From AP-15 sp963814805 (GTDB taxonomy: Bacteria; Pseudomonadota; Alphaproteobacteria; ATCC43930; CGMCC-115725): a stretch of DNA of 64,000 bases. Positions 63,095 through 64,000 of the stretch are shown piece after piece. The stretch lies in NCBI GenBank assembly GCA_963814805.1, contig CAWFER010000006.1:248001-312000 (forward strand), given 5' to 3'. The position numbers and the translations under genes are program-made. Below the pieces are notes generated by a model. The model searched no databases. It saw nothing but the letters and a program-made list of their open reading frames with translations, and was not told the origin of the DNA. The stretch's first letter is position 1, and each line of letters opens with the position of its first letter.

Positions 63095-64000
63095 TCACGC
63101 GCGCTCGACGTAGGCGTCCATGATTTTTTTGTCGCCGGCGTGCTCGAAGCGGATCGCGAGCTTGTTGTCTTCGACCGCGGTGACGGCGCCATAGCCGAAT
63201 TTCTGGTGAAACACCCGGTCGCCGACTGAAAACCCGCCGACCCGGCGGATCTCGGCGCCGCGGCGCGGGACGGGACCGGCCGCGATCAGCACCGGGCGGC
63301 GGGGTTCGGCCCATGGCCTCGTTGCGGCGGCGGCCCGGCAGTGTCGATCGTCGCCCCCCAGCCGCCGGCATAGGCGATATCGCGCGCGCCCGGCCGCAAC
63401 CCGGGCTCGGCGACGAACTCGACATGCTCGGCCGGCAGTTCGTCGACAAAGCGCGAGCGCATCGCGCTCTGCCACTGGCCGTGGATGCGGCGGTTGGCGG
63501 CGAACGAGACATGGGCGCGATGGCGCGCGCGGGTCAGCCCGACATAGGCGAGCCGGCGCTCCTCCTCGACCGCGGCGAGCCCGTTCTCCTCCATCGCCCG
63601 CTGGCTGGGGAACAGCCCATCCTCCCAGCCCGGCAGAAACACGGTGTCGAATTCGAGCCCCTTGGCGCTGTGCAGGGTCATCAGATTGACCATGTCGCCC
63701 TGCCGCGTCGGCGGCGTTGTCCATGACCAGGCTGACATGTTCGAGAAAGCCGCCGAGGTTCTCGAACTCGGCCATCGCCACCACCAGCTCCTTCAGGTTT
63801 TCGAGCCGGCCGGCGGCGTCGGGCGAGCGGTCGGCCTGCCACATCCCGGTATAGCCCAATTCGTCGAGCACGATCTGCACCAGGTCGGTGTGCGAGACGC
63901 GGTCGGCCTCGGCCGCGCCAGCGGTCGAGCGCCGCGATGAAGGCGGCAAGCGCATTGCGCCCGGCCGGGCGCAGCCGGTCGCCGGCGATCGCGAGCCGCG
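63095..64000 (-). CDS. UvrD/PcrA-type DNA helicase, C-terminal part (frameshifted, partial)
   Basis: C-terminal third of a superfamily 1 helicase that runs off the window. Motif V region MTLHSAKGLEFDTVFLPGWE and motif VI region EEERRLAYVGLTRARHRA are clear. The C-terminal Tudor-like domain reads VGDRVFHQKFGYGAVTAVED then NKLAIRFEHAGDKKIMDAYV. Frame slips occur near 63320, 63720 and 63925; correcting the last restores AAFIAALDRWRG. The ATPase motifs lie beyond base 64000. UvrD and PcrA cannot be separated from this part. Confidence 0.9.
   Translation of the reverse strand, partial: RGSRSPATGCARPGAMRLPPSSRRSTAGAAEADRVSHTDLVQIVLDELGYTGMWQADRSPDAAGRLENLKELVVAMAEFENLGGFLEHVSLVMDNAADAAGRHGQSDDPAQRQGARIRHRVSAGLGGWAVPQPAGDGGERARRGRGGAPARLCRADPRAPSRPCLVRRQPPHPRPVAERDALALCRRTAGRACRVRRRARVAAGRARYRLCRRLGGDDRHCRAAAATRPWAEPRRPVLIAAGPVPRRGAEIRRVGGFSVGDRVFHQKFGYGAVTAVEDNKLAIRFEHAGDKKIMDAYVERA

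Noticed and set aside
1..64000. CRISPR arrays, tRNA or rRNA genes, prophage or integrase
   Set aside because: I looked for regular spacer repeats, tRNA T-loop signatures and integrase or phage structural motifs and saw none. Repeats present are palindromic REP-type or short tandem units.

Overview
The window is GC-rich alphaproteobacterial chromosome. The evidence is the tol-pal-cpoB-tilS-ftsH-glmM order, a TrcR (DUF1013) gene beside a DUF1192 gene, a DUF6481 coiled-coil protein, and metabolic genes typical of free-living Rhodospirillales or Hyphomicrobiales; I would not go below class. I see no rRNA, tRNA, CRISPR array, integrase or phage genes. Mobile-type DNA is limited to a decayed REP-associated transposase remnant and a family of REP-like palindromes.

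Layout. 1-10 kb is a housekeeping block on the + strand: tolA end, tolB, pal, cpoB, tilS, ftsH, glmM, thiD and a PhzF-like gene. 10-20 kb holds a SnoaL-like secreted protein, a tartrate/malate-type dehydrogenase, a possible methyltransferase of lower GC, pckA, an MFS carboxylate-type transporter, a TauD-type dioxygenase, DUF6481, a class V aminotransferase and yghU. 20-24.5 kb is accessory DNA: a cupin, the REP/RAYT remnant, an unknown protein made of two copies of one domain, and an acyl-CoA-dehydrogenase-like flavoprotein behind a perfect FNR/FixK box. 24.5-30 kb carries oxalyl-CoA decarboxylase, chrA, a creatininase-like protein, a beta-propeller protein and DUF1801. 30-33.5 kb is a divergent copper pair (CopA-type ATPase and a Met-rich Spy-like protein) with an FNR-like box between them. 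33.5-43.7 kb is mixed metabolism and regulation: hydrolase, DUF29, alcohol dehydrogenase, DUF1192/trcR, prpE, DUF1640, recX, PaiB, LysE, glutathione peroxidase and a membrane ferredoxin-cyclase. 43.8-48.6 kb is a Gld-type ABC operon. 48.6-51.1 kb has an HpcH aldolase, a 46-residue membrane peptide and a His-rich regulator/metal permease operon with a large palindromic operator. 51.1-59 kb has an LLM flavoprotein, a TRAP transporter with two tandem binding proteins, an aldo/keto reductase and a D-amino-acid dehydrogenase. 59.3-64 kb has mpg, a SnoaL-like gene, a MOSC-ferredoxin reductase fusion, a small membrane protein and the end of a UvrD-type helicase.

Assembly quality matters here. By my reading about 50 single-base shifts break otherwise well conserved genes, including normally essential ones (ftsH, glmM, tilS). 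Most look like one-base insertions, with CTG read as CTTG recurring. They cluster at 0-10, 24.6-38, 54.7-56.5 and 61.5-64 kb, while about 10.1-24.5 and 39-50.7 kb are clean. I treat the broken genes as intact genes with sequence errors and give the span of the whole gene.

The best candidates for new biology are the His-tailed XRE regulator with its metal permease, the redox-type cyclase, the duplicated-domain protein at 21.4-22.4 kb, and the anaerobic-type boxes upstream of the copper genes and the flavoprotein.
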